Shown: piece by piece, positions 7,748 through 17,208 of the stretch
Position numbering within the stretch: position 1 is the first letter of the stretch
Layout of the letters: every line of letters begins with the position of its first letter
NCBI RefSeq assembly: GCF_000747525.1
Contig: NZ_CP009278.1
Span: forward strand, 1,984,001 to 2,048,000
Direction of reading: 5' to 3'
DNA: 64,000 nucleotides
Source of the DNA: Sphingobacterium sp. ML3W
GTDB taxonomy: Bacteria; Bacteroidota; Bacteroidia; Sphingobacteriales; Sphingobacteriaceae
Position numbers and translations under genes: made by a program
Notes under the pieces: generated by a model
Told to the model about the DNA's origin: nothing
What the model saw: the letters and a program-made list of their open reading frames with translations, nothing else
The model's database searches: none

Positions 7748-10063
7748 ATGAGAAACTATTTGTTGATCTTGCTACTGCTGCCTTTTTTGTTAAAATCGCA
7801 GACACTTCCACAGATCTTTGTACATACCGATCGTGGCGCATATTTTCCTGGCGATACCGTTTGGTTCAAAGCTTATGTTATGAATGAAGGCCTATTGGCT
7901 GCAGAAAATCATAATCTTTACCTGAATATTGGGAATGCGGACGGTATTATCCAGCAACGATCTGTAATGTTACTCAAAAATGGGATGGCGGCTGGCCATC
8001 TTGTTATTCCAAGACACGGAATAACAACTAGCCTCTTCCTTAATGCTTATACCACAGCAATAGCTGAACAGCCCGACCTGTATTATATCAAGGCAATACT
8101 TTTGATTCAAGAAAGCACAACAGCTCCGTCTACAGCAAGTGCTTCATTTCAGGGTAATGAGGTTCAAGTGGAGACTTATCCAATTGGCGGTAACTTTATC
8201 GCTGGAGTTGACAATGAGTTACTGGTCAAGTCCTATTTTAAAGGAGGGAAGGGTGTTTCCACGAAAGGACGAATTACCGATTCGGCAGGAACATTTAATA
8301 TTCCCTTTCAAACGGATAGCACTGGTTATACACGAATAAAAATTAATCCCGAATCGAAAAATATCTATAAAGTTTTTTGGACAAACACAGATGGTGTACA
8401 TGAAACAATGAGTGTCTTGGATATCAATTACGCATCCAGTAAGGTGCTTGTGCAGGATATTGGTAGTGATTCCATTCGGATTACAGTCCAAAGTAATATT
8501 GAAGCACATTATGATTTAGAAGCTCGGATCAATTATCGTAAGCTTTTTAGCAGTCCAGTTGGTTTCTCAGCAGCGGGACAGAAGCATATATACCTTAAGA
8601 AATCAGATGTGGAGCAGGGTGTTCTGCAGGTGTTCCTTCGGGACAATGCCGGAAAACTATTCGGGCGTTCAGCCCATATGTTGGGTGTACCATCAGCACA
8701 TTACCTAATACCTAAATTGACTTTTAGCCAAAGCTCAATGGAAGAAAAAGGAAAAAATACATTTTCAATATCACTTCCAGGAGAAGCGGTAGCCTATCTT
8801 TCAATTGCCATTACTGATATCCAGATGCCAGTGGATACAATCGATAATATCATCGGAGATCTTTATCTCAAACCATTTTTAATCAGTAAAAATATTGATC
8901 TTAAGCGTTATCTAGAAAATGGAAATAAGTTGGAAGATGTTTTACAAAATGATTTGAAGCCCATTGATTTTGTAGCGCTGGATCAATTGCCTATCGTTAA
9001 AGATAGTCTTCTTTATTTAAGAGGACAGATTCAGATGCCTAAAAATGAATGGCCAAAATTTTATGCACGTTATCAAAAGTTAATTTCCAATGACAAGAAA
9101 AGCAAGATAGGTCAGCGTGGCGCATCTTTTGGCTATAAGAAACAGGGTGATAAGCAGATGGTGTTCACCGAAGTAATCCCTGATGCAAAGGGCTGGTTTT
9201 CCCTACCGGGATTAACGTTTTATGATTCCTTAGAAACCCGATTTTCACAGATATACCGGGATCTGAAGTTTGATGAATATAAGATTTCCTATCAATTTTC
9301 AGATGTTCCTCAATTGAATAAACTTTATATCCCATCCGTAGAATAGCAAATTGCACAAGTCGGTATCGGACACAACCAGCGTTATTACTACGGTCCAGAT
9401 TACTACATTGACAATAAAGGTATGCGACATATCCGCGAAGTTCCGGTATTCCGTTCTAAGCAACAAAAGCGGTTAGATGCATTGGAAGAAAAGTACACCA
9501 GTGGTTTTTTCAAAGGTAAAGCTGAGTTTGTTTTTGACCCTAGTTCTGAAGAGCAAGTGATAAAAAGAAGTATGTCTTTAAGACAATATTTAGATGAGAA
9601 AATTAGAAGACCTGGACTGGGCGCTGTTTTTTTGAATGGCTGGGAGGTGGTAGAACCCAAAAGAGTTCATGAACTGCTTGAAACAGATGTAAGTCAATTT
9701 GCCTACATTAAGTATTTTGAAACTTTTGCTTGGGCAAGTCATAGATCTGCAACTTGCCTTTATCAATTAGCCCCCAACGAGATCGATAGTGAATTTGGAA
9801 AACGTATTGACGAGCAGACAGTCGCCGGCTATCTAGGGAGTGGAACATTGCAGAATAAAGTATATGACAATACTTTGGAACGTCTGGTTTCCGATTATGA
9901 TTATCGGCCTACCTTATATTGGAATCCTGATTTTGAAATAAAAGAAAAAGAGCAAAGTGTGACATTTTACAATAACAGCCGTGCTAAGGGATATTGGGTC
10001 ACAATTCAGGGCGTTACTCAGACAGGACAGTTAGTTTTTTATCAGAAAAAATATTCAAATTAA
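7748..10063 (+). pseudogene. Secreted MG2-like protein of the Bacteroidota TonB-plug/macroglobulin-like type, interrupted by an in-frame TAG
   Basis: The first 532 codons have a signal peptide (MRNYLLILLLLPFLLKSQ) and the motif VHTDRGAYFPGDTVWFKAYV, typical of large secreted Bacteroidota proteins with macroglobulin MG2-like beta domains. A TAG at 9344-9346 stops this frame. The same frame then continues without break (QIAQVGIGHNQRYYYGPDYY) to a stop at 10061-10063. Without the TAG the product would be 771 aa, a normal length for such proteins. CAG to TAG is a one-base change and Q fits the context (VE-Q-QIAQV). As written, the gene makes a truncated protein, and the downstream 213-aa open frame has no good start. 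Alternatives are a sequencing error or amber suppression. Function is unknown. Confidence 0.75.
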
Positions 10064-10475
10064 ATGATCTATATATCAGCACAACCAGATGAGTTATTTT
10101 TATTTGGTAATTGGAGGTCCAGCTCACAAATTTTATTGACTTGAGTGTTGGGAAAAAATGGAATTACTAACTTAGTCGGCAGTGTAAGATAACAATAATA
10201 AATATTTCAATTTTGAATTGATGACTAAAATCCGTGATAAAATCCGATTGAACAATTAGAGAATGTGCAGTGGAGTTATACAGTATTAGTTTCAAAGACA
10301 TCCGTATTCCGAGTAGCTTAGAGCGAGAATTATGGATACTTTTAATTTGTTTGACAAAGAGGGAAGTCTACCAAAATGGGAGGACGTCATTTAAACATAA
10401 GTGTGACAAACATTGCAATGGGATAAATATTTGACTCCATCTAGCGTTAGCATTAACGATCAACTTTTTGTGGGA
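10064..10475 (+). other. Intergenic stretch with a probable IS3 terminal relic
   Basis: No gene is visible. AAAATGGGAGGACGTCA (10373-10389) differs by one base from the IS3 right end at 12381-12397. This suggests that an IS copy once ended here, although no adjoining transposase sequence is recognisable. Confidence 0.35.
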
Positions 10476-11111
10476 TTAAGAGAAGCTTAAGATTTCTGTT
10501 CGGGTAGCAAGTGTTTCGCTCATTTCTAATAAGTATCTTTTTTTACCTGATACTTTGAAGTTTACAATTAAATGATCGTTTTCTTTTACAATTTCCATCC
10601 GTTCTAAAGTAAGTCCTTTTGTATTTAAAATATTTTCCAATTGCGGGATCTGATCAAAGTCAGGATCACGAAAGGTTACACTCAGGCGCTGTTCCTTTTG
10701 TAGTTGTGCAATCATTCGTTCCACCCTGGTAACCATTAATAATACCCCAAGAGTAATTAAAGTTAGGCATAGTGCAAGCGCGTGATAGCCTATTCCTGCT
10801 GTCATTCCGATTGCTGCAGAAGTCCAGATTACAGCAGCAGTCGTCAAGCCACGAATAGAAATTTTATCTTTAAATATTACACCTGCCCCAATAAATCCAA
10901 TACCTGTAATAATATTTGCCGAAATTCGGTCATCAGTACCTGCACCATGCTGGGAAACTATGGTGAAAATGGTCGAGCCCAGTGAAATTAGAATTATTGT
11001 TCGAAAGCCGGCAGACTTATTTTTGTATTCCCGTTCAAAGCCAATGACTCCTCCACATATGATAGAAATAACCATTGCTACCATGTCTTTGATTTCTACT
11101 GTAAAATCCAT
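10476..11111 (-). CDS. MgtC/SapB family membrane protein
   Basis: A 211-aa protein with a hydrophobic N-terminal half of about four to five membrane helices. It carries the family signatures GGVIGFEREYKNKSAGFRT, GIGFIGAGVIFKD and RGLTTAAVIWTSAAIGMTAG. A cytoplasmic C-terminal domain of about 80 residues follows (from about residue 130) and resembles an ACT-like fold. MgtC proteins are linked to survival at low magnesium and, in pathogens, to control of F-type ATPase. SapB paralogues often have no known role. It stands alone between IS debris. Its own promoter was not identified with confidence. Confidence 0.93.
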   Translation of the reverse strand: MDFTVEIKDMVAMVISIICGGVIGFEREYKNKSAGFRTIILISLGSTIFTIVSQHGAGTDDRISANIITGIGFIGAGVIFKDKISIRGLTTAAVIWTSAAIGMTAGIGYHALALCLTLITLGVLLMVTRVERMIAQLQKEQRLSVTFRDPDFDQIPQLENILNTKGLTLERMEIVKENDHLIVNFKVSGKKRYLLEMSETLATRTEILSFS

Positions 11112-11394
11112 TAGTAAATTCTCTTAAATTTATTGCTCCTTTTAAATGTTTTGGCTGATTTTGTTAAGGCTGCAAAAGGCATTAGCTATTTTGCAAACCT
11201 GTTGACAGAGATGTATAGAAATCAAGCCCGTATTTATTCAAAGACCCTTCGGTCAATATGAGTACAAGTAGTAAAAACTGCGACCCATTTCTTTTTTGCA
11301 TAATGATGAAATTATTTGAAATATATAGTTCACGAATATAACTAAATCAGTTGAAAATTATATTGTATGATAGGTTTTTACGAGGAAGCTGATA

Positions 11395-12397
11395 TTGTTT
11401 TTTCCTGAAATAGCTTTACGTTCAAAATGTATAGAAGATGAAAAGATCGAAATAAGTTATGCTTCGCATGAGCTCCCTTCGGTCGGTTTACCGATGCACA
11501 GATCGTCCTTGCAATCAAACAACCCGAGGTGGGCACCCATGTGGAGGAAGTCTGCCGCAAGATGGGTATCAACGAGGCTACATTTTACAATTGGAAGAAG
11601 AAATATGAGGGTCTGGGTATCTCCGAACTTCGAAAACTGCGCCAGCTTAAGAAACTTAGTTGCCGATATGAGCTTGGTTAAACAGATGTTGTAAGATGGC
11701 TTAAAAAAAACTAACTACAGAGTCTCATGAATCCCGATAAAAATATACTAGAGTGAATAATTTATATCAAATAATTGGACTATGCCAATGCACAATTGGG
11801 GGCTTGGCCATGTTACAACTATATATTATATTTGGAAAGGCTCAAGCTAGATAGAAATTTTTAAAGAGAGAGCAACGACAAAGTTCGTATTACATTCCCT
11901 TAATTGCCTGCTCAAAAAAAAGGCGAGTTCGTGAAAAATCAAGATGTAAAAAGGCTTTTAATATTTCTCCTAGTACGCGTAAAAGGTTATTATATGTGCT
12001 ATAATGTCTAGAAATCGGAATCAGATAAAGAGTAAAAAGAAAGATCAAAACGATAAGAGCTCTGGAAGCCTACACATTGTATGGCGGATAGCAATATTAT
12101 TGCACATTCTTATTATGCTGTACTTTCTAATTACATGCGGTGGCAACGGAGCTGATTGGTATCCGGGAAAACCTATACACACAAGATAGTTGAGGTAGAA
12201 TGAGTAGAACTTACTTGTATTAAACACCAATTGTTTTCTTTCAATGGATGAAGCTAAACAAAAAGTAGAGGACTGGCAGGTAGAATATTCTACCTTCAGA
12301 CCTCATAGCTGTTTAGGGGATTTAACACCTCAAATGTTTATTGAAAATCAGGGCAAAATAGCAAATTCTTCTACTTTAGAAAAATGGGAGGAGGTCA
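11395..12397 (+). mobile_element. Degraded IS3-family element (orfA start to right end)
   Basis: From about 11440 the orfA frame reads RFTDAQIVLAIKQ, then VGTHVEEVCRKMGINEA and TFYNWKKKYEGLGISELRKL, the IS3 OrfA helix-turn-helix. After a frame change it reads LVADMSLVKQML, the usual leucine-zipper end of OrfA. The start of orfA carries an about 35-bp insert that ends the frame (MKRSK then stop). The end of orfB is recognisable at 12242-12360 (KQKVEDWQVEYSTFRPHS, then DLTPQMFIENQ). The right terminal sequence TGGGAGGAGGTCA is at 12385-12397. The middle of orfB (about 11760-12236) is not recognisable and may be replaced by foreign sequence. The element is not functional. Confidence 0.75.
12004..12189 (+). 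CDS. Possible small single-span membrane protein
   Basis: A 61-aa open frame inside the degraded IS element, with a basic N-terminus (MSRNRNQIKSKKKDQ) and one hydrophobic helix (IVWRIAILLHILIMLYFLI), then CGGNGADWYPG. It belongs to no family I recognise. No ribosome binding site is evident and it sits in sequence that should have been orfB, so it may be a chance frame. It is kept because the charge and helix pattern is that of a real small membrane protein. Confidence 0.25.
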   Translation: MSRNRNQIKSKKKDQNDKSSGSLHIVWRIAILLHILIMLYFLITCGGNGADWYPGKPIHTR

Positions 12398-12562
12398 GCT
12401 GGTATTTCTTTTAGATATAATAAAAAGCAGTAAACCTTGGTGTTTGTATTTCCATTAGCAGGTGTTATTGAACATTTCTCAAATCTTGAAATTGAAGAAA
12501 TTTTCAATTAAATTTAATAGACTTTAACATTAGTAGGAATGTTTCCGAAAAAACGACACAAA

Positions 12563-13135
12563 ATGACAGAACTTGAAATTAGCATAAAAACATATTTTGG
12601 AATAATTGAACCACAAGACTTGAAAGAAATTACTTCGCTATTCCAATTAGAAATTTTGAAGAAAGGAGATTATTTTCTTAAAACAAACAAACGTTGCGAT
12701 AGACTCAGTTTTTTGCAGAAGGGATTTTTGCGGATATTTCTTGAAACCGAAAAAAAAGAAGTTACTCAATGGATTTCGACACAAGGATATTTCGTGACAG
12801 ATTTATCAAGTTTCATTTTTGAAAAACCTGCTCGTTGGACAATTCAAGCATTAACCGATACAGAAATTTATACCATAAAGAAAAGCGATTACGACAACAT
12901 CAAAAATATTATTCCGAAATGGGCTGAATTGGAAAAATTATTTATTGTTCATTGTTTCACTACACTCGAAGACAGAATATTTAGTCATCTTTCTATGTCA
13001 GCAGAGGAACGCTATGATTTTTTCTTCGAAAATAACAAAAAGCTATTTAATCAAGTTCCTTTACAATATATAGCTTCTATTCTTGGAATGACACCTGAAA
13101 CTTTTAGCCGTATAAGAAAAAAACAACTTTCTTAA
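12563..13135 (+). CDS. Crp/Fnr-family transcriptional regulator
   Basis: A protein of about 190 aa with an N-terminal cyclic-nucleotide-binding beta-roll (ILKKGDYFLKTNKRCDRLSF, then KGFLRIFLE). The C-terminal helix-turn-helix is the Bacteroidota type (VPLQYIASILGMTPETFSRIRKKQ). The residues that bind cAMP phosphate in true Crp are absent, so the ligand is unknown. I prefer the ATG at 12563 (MTELEISIKTYFG) over the one at 12539, because the extra eight residues (MFPKKRHK) are not typical of the family. The downstream SRPBCC gene is 70 bp away in the same direction. Both are very AT-rich compared with nearby housekeeping genes, so the pair may have been acquired together. Confidence 0.88.
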   Translation: MTELEISIKTYFGIIEPQDLKEITSLFQLEILKKGDYFLKTNKRCDRLSFLQKGFLRIFLETEKKEVTQWISTQGYFVTDLSSFIFEKPARWTIQALTDTEIYTIKKSDYDNIKNIIPKWAELEKLFIVHCFTTLEDRIFSHLSMSAEERYDFFFENNKKLFNQVPLQYIASILGMTPETFSRIRKKQLS

Positions 13136-13205
13136 ATTCTTGATTTTTATCAAGTGAGTATAGTTAGATAAGATAGAGCTTTGTAACATTCAATAACAAT
13201 AAAGA

Positions 13206-13685
13206 ATGAAGTATTTATCTCTATTATTAACAGCCCTTTTTACAAATCTAACGGTTATGGCAAAAGAAATCAAAACAGAAATTATTATACAGGCAACACC
13301 CGAAGAAATATGGACAATCCTTAGCGATTTTGAAAATTATCCAAATTGGAACCCATTTATAACTTCCATAAATGGACGGTTAGAAGAAGGTACTAAAATC
13401 ACAGTTAGAATCGAGCCTCCGAATGGTAAAGGAATGACATTCAAGCCAACGGTAACAAAAAAAGTAGACAATAAGGAAATAAGTTGGATGGGTACATTTT
13501 TATTTAGGGGGCTATTCGACGGAGAACATAAATTTGAGTTGATAGATAATAGGAACGGAACAGTAACATTTATACAAAGCGAGAAATTCAAGGGTATTTT
13601 TGTATGGCTATTTAATCCTGAGAAAGCAAAAAATGGGTTTTACGAGATGAATCGGAAACTTAAAGAACAGGCAGAAAAAGACTAA
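13206..13685 (+). CDS. SRPBCC (START/Bet v1-like) domain protein with signal peptide
   Basis: A 159-aa protein with an N-terminal hydrophobic segment (MKYLSLLLTALFTNLTVMA), followed by a polyketide cyclase/SRPBCC domain. The diagnostic start is IIIQATPEEIWTILSDFENY, then NWNPFI, with the C-terminal helix ending in EMNRKLKEQAEK. The fold binds hydrophobic ligands in a deep cavity and the ligand here is unknown. It probably forms a transcription unit with the Crp-like regulator upstream. A secreted or membrane-tethered SRPBCC protein is less common than the cytoplasmic form, but closely similar ones occur in Flavobacteriia and Sphingobacteriia. Confidence 0.85.
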   Translation: MKYLSLLLTALFTNLTVMAKEIKTEIIIQATPEEIWTILSDFENYPNWNPFITSINGRLEEGTKITVRIEPPNGKGMTFKPTVTKKVDNKEISWMGTFLFRGLFDGEHKFELIDNRNGTVTFIQSEKFKGIFVWLFNPEKAKNGFYEMNRKLKEQAEKD

Positions 13686-13940
13686 ACTACCACTATCTTT
13701 TGACGATTTTTTTTACTAATTGGTTTTAAAACAAAATTAGTAACGATCATAGGACTAATCATAATGCTGGTCTTGATTTTTGGTTTTCCCATATAGCAGA
13801 ACTGGAGTGCCATTTCCAGATGTATCACGGACTTTTTTACTCGGCGTTTTGGCATTTCTTCCCAATCGGATATACTGGAGCATACTGCCCCCTTTTCGAG
13901 TAGTTTTTGTTACTTAGTGATCAAACAATTGGGATCACTG

Positions 13941-14165
13941 ATGGCTGGAAAACCAAAACAAATGAGTCAGATAAAGCAATTAATTAGATTGTATCAGGGC
14001 GGCAGTGGAATAAAAACGATTGCCCGCATTCTAGGAATGAGTAAGAATACGGTGCGGTCCAATCTGAAGAAGATGGCCGATGGCGGGTTCAATACCGAAG
14101 AACTTCTTGAACAAGAGGATCCGTTCGCGCTTGTATTTAAAGGATACTATCGGGCTCATATCTGA
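13941..14165 (+). pseudogene. istA: IS21-family transposase IstA, N-terminal fragment
   Basis: About 74 residues read MAGKPKQMSQIKQLIRLYQG, then GSGIKTIARILGMSKNTVRS and NLKKMADGGFNTEELLEQED. This is the N-terminal HTH of IS21 IstA, which normally exceeds 500 residues. The frame ends abruptly at FKGYYRAHI, so the catalytic DDE core and the istB ATPase gene are missing. The 140 bases upstream (about 13800-13940) probably include the left end of the element, but I could not place the terminal repeat. It is a dead fragment. Confidence 0.75.
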
Positions 14166-14308
14166 AATTTTATAGAATCAAAAGTAATAACTATAAAAAA
14201 TTTGTCAAGATGCGCTATATCGTGAGCTTATAAAATACTAAAATAATTAGTTTTAATATTTATTATTCTGTATCTTTATTTTGTTAACCAATTTAAAGAC
14301 AATCTATT

Positions 14309-15301
14309 ATGAATCATTCATCCAGTCGTGTCGACGATTTGCTATGGAAATCTATCTTAGAGCAGACGTTTGCGCATTTTTTACGATTTTTCTTTTCAGA
14401 TGCCGATGATGTATTTGATTTGCGCAAACCCTTTGACTATTTGGACAAGGAGTTCGAGACCTTGTTTCCACCCGTGCCCAATGGTAAGGGTGTTCGTTTT
14501 GTGGATAAACTGGTCAAGGTATATCTTAAAGACGGAGGCGAGCAATTTGTGCTGTGCCATATTGAGATACAGTCCAGTAAAGGTAAGGGGGATCTAGCGA
14601 ATCGTATGTTCCAATATTTTTATAAAGTATCGGATAAGTATCAAGTTCCTGTCACCGCTATCGCTATTTTAGCAGATGGCAATAGTAATTATCGACCGTC
14701 ATTTTATATGTACAAATTTATGGGTACCAGTTTGCGTTATGATTTTAATAGTTATAAGATCTTGGATCAAGATGAATCCTTATTACGTGCCAATGCCAAT
14801 CCATTTTCTGTTGTGGTACTGACGACATTATTGGCTATCGTTAATAAGAATATCAGTGATGAAGCCTTGAAAGACATCAAACATGATCTTTATGAGGAGA
14901 TGATGAAACGTAAGATGGATAAGAAAACGCGTCAAGGTCTCTATGATTTTTTAGCCTATTATGTTAGTTTTCAAAACCCGGAAAATTTCTATACCTTTGA
15001 GAGAGAGGTTGAAAACAAATTAGGAAGGAGCAATATTATGGGCACTCAAGAATATTTATTGGATAAGGCGGAAAAGAAAGGCATTGCTGCGGGACTAGAA
15101 GAACGCGCTAAGATTATTGCTGAAAAGAAAAGGATTTCAGAGGAAAAGCATGCATTAGAATTGAAACTTCAAACCATATTGGAAGAAGCTCATGAGCAAG
15201 CATGCCAATCAGCTCACATGATGCTTGAATTAGGAGTTGATAAAGAGAAAATTGCTAAAGCTACAGGCCTTACTATCGAAGAAGTTGAAAATTTAAAATA
15301 A
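14309..15301 (+). CDS. Rpn family recombination-promoting nuclease/putative transposase (PD-(D/E)XK)
   Basis: A 330-aa protein of the Rpn/YhgA-like group. The nuclease core is GKGVRFVDKLVKVYL, followed by LCHIEIQSSKGKGDLANRMFQY. D, E-x-Q and R/K in this order match the PD-(D/E)XK active site. The C-terminal part is helical and charged, probably a coiled coil (LEERAKIIAEKKRISEEKHA). It ends with a short HTH-like helix pair (ELGVDKEKIAKATGLTIEEV), found in many members. Rpn proteins cut DNA and stimulate RecA-independent recombination. They are often multi-copy and lie in mobile or defence regions, as here. It has its own terminator directly downstream. The gene looks intact. Confidence 0.87.
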   Translation: MNHSSSRVDDLLWKSILEQTFAHFLRFFFSDADDVFDLRKPFDYLDKEFETLFPPVPNGKGVRFVDKLVKVYLKDGGEQFVLCHIEIQSSKGKGDLANRMFQYFYKVSDKYQVPVTAIAILADGNSNYRPSFYMYKFMGTSLRYDFNSYKILDQDESLLRANANPFSVVVLTTLLAIVNKNISDEALKDIKHDLYEEMMKRKMDKKTRQGLYDFLAYYVSFQNPENFYTFEREVENKLGRSNIMGTQEYLLDKAEKKGIAAGLEERAKIIAEKKRISEEKHALELKLQTILEEAHEQACQSAHMMLELGVDKEKIAKATGLTIEEVENLK

Positions 15302-15326
15302 ATCTACCTTAAATACATAAAACACC

Positions 15327-15354
15327 AAAAGCCATTCTACGCAGAATGGCTTTT
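15327..15354 (+). terminator. Rho-independent terminator after the Rpn gene
   Basis: AAAAGCCATTCT (15327-15338), loop ACGC, AGAATGGCTTTT (15343-15354), then TATTGTTT. This is a perfect 12-bp stem with a T-rich tail, 26 bases past the stop codon. Confidence 0.85.
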
Positions 15355-15487
15355 ATTGTTTAGCATTACTACGAATACCTACCAGTTCATTATCCCGATG
15401 TGCTCATCTACAATCAGATGGTTGCAGAAGACATCCTAGCATTACGGGATATCTTTTGGATATACCCAAGGATGGGGAAGGGGCAAT

Positions 15488-15598
15488 GAGGATGCCAAGC
15501 AGAAAATTGAAGACTGGAGGAACGAATATAATACCTTCAGACCTCATAGCTGTTTAAGAGATTTAACACCTGAAATGTTTATTGAAAATCAGGTCAAA
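15488..15598 (+). mobile_element. IS3-family orfB 3-prime fragment
   Basis: The frame reads EDAKQKIEDWRNEYNTFRPH, then SCLRDLTPEMFIENQVK, the last about 36 residues of an IS3 OrfB integrase. It closely matches the fragment at 12242-12360. Instead of reaching its own right end, it joins directly to the left end of another copy at 15599. Upstream (15362-15480) a short open stretch (YYEYLPVHYPDVLIYNQ) is not IS3-like and I do not recognise it. Confidence 0.7.
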
Positions 15599-15830
15599 AT
15601 GACCTCCTCCCAAAAAACTGGAGTATTTAAAAGTAGAGAATTCGGGTTTGAATTACTATTTTTAAATAGGAGGAAAACCGATGAAAGTAAGTTATGCTTC
15701 GCATGAGCTTCGGTCGGTTTACTGATGCTCAGATCGTCTTTGCGATCAAGCAGTCTGAGACGGGTACCCGAGGGATGTGTTAAAAAAACTAAGTATAGCG
15801 TCTCATGAATCCCTTTGAAATTAAACAATG
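15599..15830 (+). mobile_element. IS3-family left end with internally deleted orfA
   Basis: It begins with the terminal TGACCTCCTCCCA (15599-15611) and the leader also seen inverted at 7093. A good ribosome site (AGGAGG at about 15668) and ATGAAA follow. Then comes the same roughly 30-bp insert (GTAAGTTATGCTTCGCATGA...) that shifts the frame of RFTDAQIVFAIKQSETGT. After about 20 more codons, sequence jumps to GATGTGTTAAAAAAACTAAG, the end of orfA. Non-functional. Confidence 0.7.
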
Positions 15831-15896
15831 ATGAATAAAAGTATTGAGGCCTTCCCAGCGTAGAAAAAGAAAGGATTAGTTGCGGACTATCGGGTT

Positions 15897-16700
15897 TCAT
15901 TCATTCTTAAATGATACCATTAAACGGAATTTTGTATTAACTGGTTCACCACCTAAAAACAAGGCGGGCTGAAACTTTCTGTTTTTGATTGTTTTATTCA
16001 TGTAATTGAATAGTTCTTTGTCCAAACTATCCTTTTCTTCTTTTTGCAAAGCTAAGGAATCTACATTACCAGAATATGAAATAGAGATATTATAGAAATA
16101 TTTAGGAAATACATTTTTTCCATTTTTGAGTGTTAAGATTTTGTTCGAAATTATTAGCCTTATCTCCTCAGGTAATGAATCTACAGGTAATAATATTGTG
16201 CCATGCCCTCCGTGATAGGGAAAGTCCTGCAGATATTTTTGTTGTTCTATAGCGTAATAAGTGTCTTTATTAAATAAACGAAATTTTTCGATAAAAATTT
16301 CTCGAGGTACTTCAGTATAAATAACTCTCGCACTATCTGTGGTTTTAATTAGGATTTTATTATATGAATCGTAATCAATTCTTTTTATAGAACGACACGT
16401 TACATCACCTTTATTTCTAAATATTATTTGATTATTGCTTTGTGTAAAATTACATCTTGTACAAAAAATTGAGGATAAACTATTCTGAATTTCTAGGAAT
16501 GAATTTTGTAAAGAATCGCTTTCTAGTATAATCAGACTATTTAACGTGTCATTAAAGAAAAAATTTATATTAGATTTTTTACCATCATTAAACTCTTTCC
16601 TATTTAATGATGATTCATTACCCTTGTTAGATGAATGCGAACAAGATATAAAGAGTGAAATAAGAATGTAAGATGAAAATTTATATAAATTTTTGCGCAT
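15897..16700 (-). CDS. Hypothetical lipoprotein
   Basis: A 267-aa protein with a lipoprotein signal (MRKNLYKFSSYILISLFISC, lipid-modified Cys20) and a serine/asparagine-rich linker after it. The mature part has no domain I recognise. A glycine/histidine-rich stretch, FPYHGGHGTILLPVDSLPEE, near residue 160 is notable. The C-terminal 60 residues (NRKFQPALFLGGEPVNTKFR) look like the TonB/energy-transduction C-terminal beta motif, in which a substrate is compared with a 'previous' value, but this is only a resemblance. It lies in an island of hypotheticals and broken genes with no evident operon partner. Confidence 0.6.
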   Translation of the reverse strand: MRKNLYKFSSYILISLFISCSHSSNKGNESSLNRKEFNDGKKSNINFFFNDTLNSLIILESDSLQNSFLEIQNSLSSIFCTRCNFTQSNNQIIFRNKGDVTCRSIKRIDYDSYNKILIKTTDSARVIYTEVPREIFIEKFRLFNKDTYYAIEQQKYLQDFPYHGGHGTILLPVDSLPEEIRLIISNKILTLKNGKNVFPKYFYNISISYSGNVDSLALQKEEKDSLDKELFNYMNKTIKNRKFQPALFLGGEPVNTKFRLMVSFKNE

Positions 16701-16790
16701 ATTATCTAGTAATTAGTTTTAAGAAATATTATCCTTGAGCTGTCGTTGTATAATATCCCTTTGTAGAACTGGTTTAACTGGGCGTGAGTG

Positions 16791-16985
16791 TTATTTTTTG
16801 CTGAATTCTATTTCTATATGAGCCACTCTTTTTCTAATGAGTGCGTAGCTTTTTATTTCATTAAGAAATGGTAATTCTGCAGACAATTCGTGAATGTATT
16901 CCGAATTATTAGAGTCATAAATTTTCTTTACATAATCTGTATAAAATGGCCTGGTAAAACGTTCAATATTAGTGGTATGAAGAAT
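16791..16985 (-). pseudogene. 3-prime fragment of an unknown gene
   Basis: A 64-codon stretch on the minus strand without a start codon in context, bounded upstream by a TAG. It reads ILHTTNIERFTRPFYTDYVK, then KIYDSNNSEYIHELSAELPF and ends with RKRVAHIEIEFSKK. The composition is protein-like and the end is a clean stop. I do not recognise the family. It is probably the tail of a gene whose front was deleted. Nothing else is visible between 16701 and 17208. Confidence 0.35.
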
Positions 16986-17208
16986 CTAGGTACATTAAGT
17001 AATGCTAGTTATAAATAGATATGTAAGGAGTAAAGTAAGTTTGATTTTCATAAATTTATGTAGTAAATAATGCCCTTATTATAGGGTAATTAGTTAGGTA
17101 GCAGTTGTCTTTACATCCTCAAGGAACTTGTCACAAACTGTGATAAGCTGTTTATATTCTTAATTACGATGGTTCGATCCTTAAGTAACTGTATGGAAAG
17201 AGGAATTT

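Noticed and set aside
7093..12397. Composite transposon bounded by the IS3 ends at 7093 and 12397
   Set aside because: The ends belong to elements lying outside and inside the interval respectively, both degraded, with no flanking target duplication seen.
15362..15480. Short open stretch YYEYLPVHYPDVLIYNQ upstream of the IS3 orfB fragment
   Set aside because: Not IS3-like and not matched to any family I know. Too short to call.
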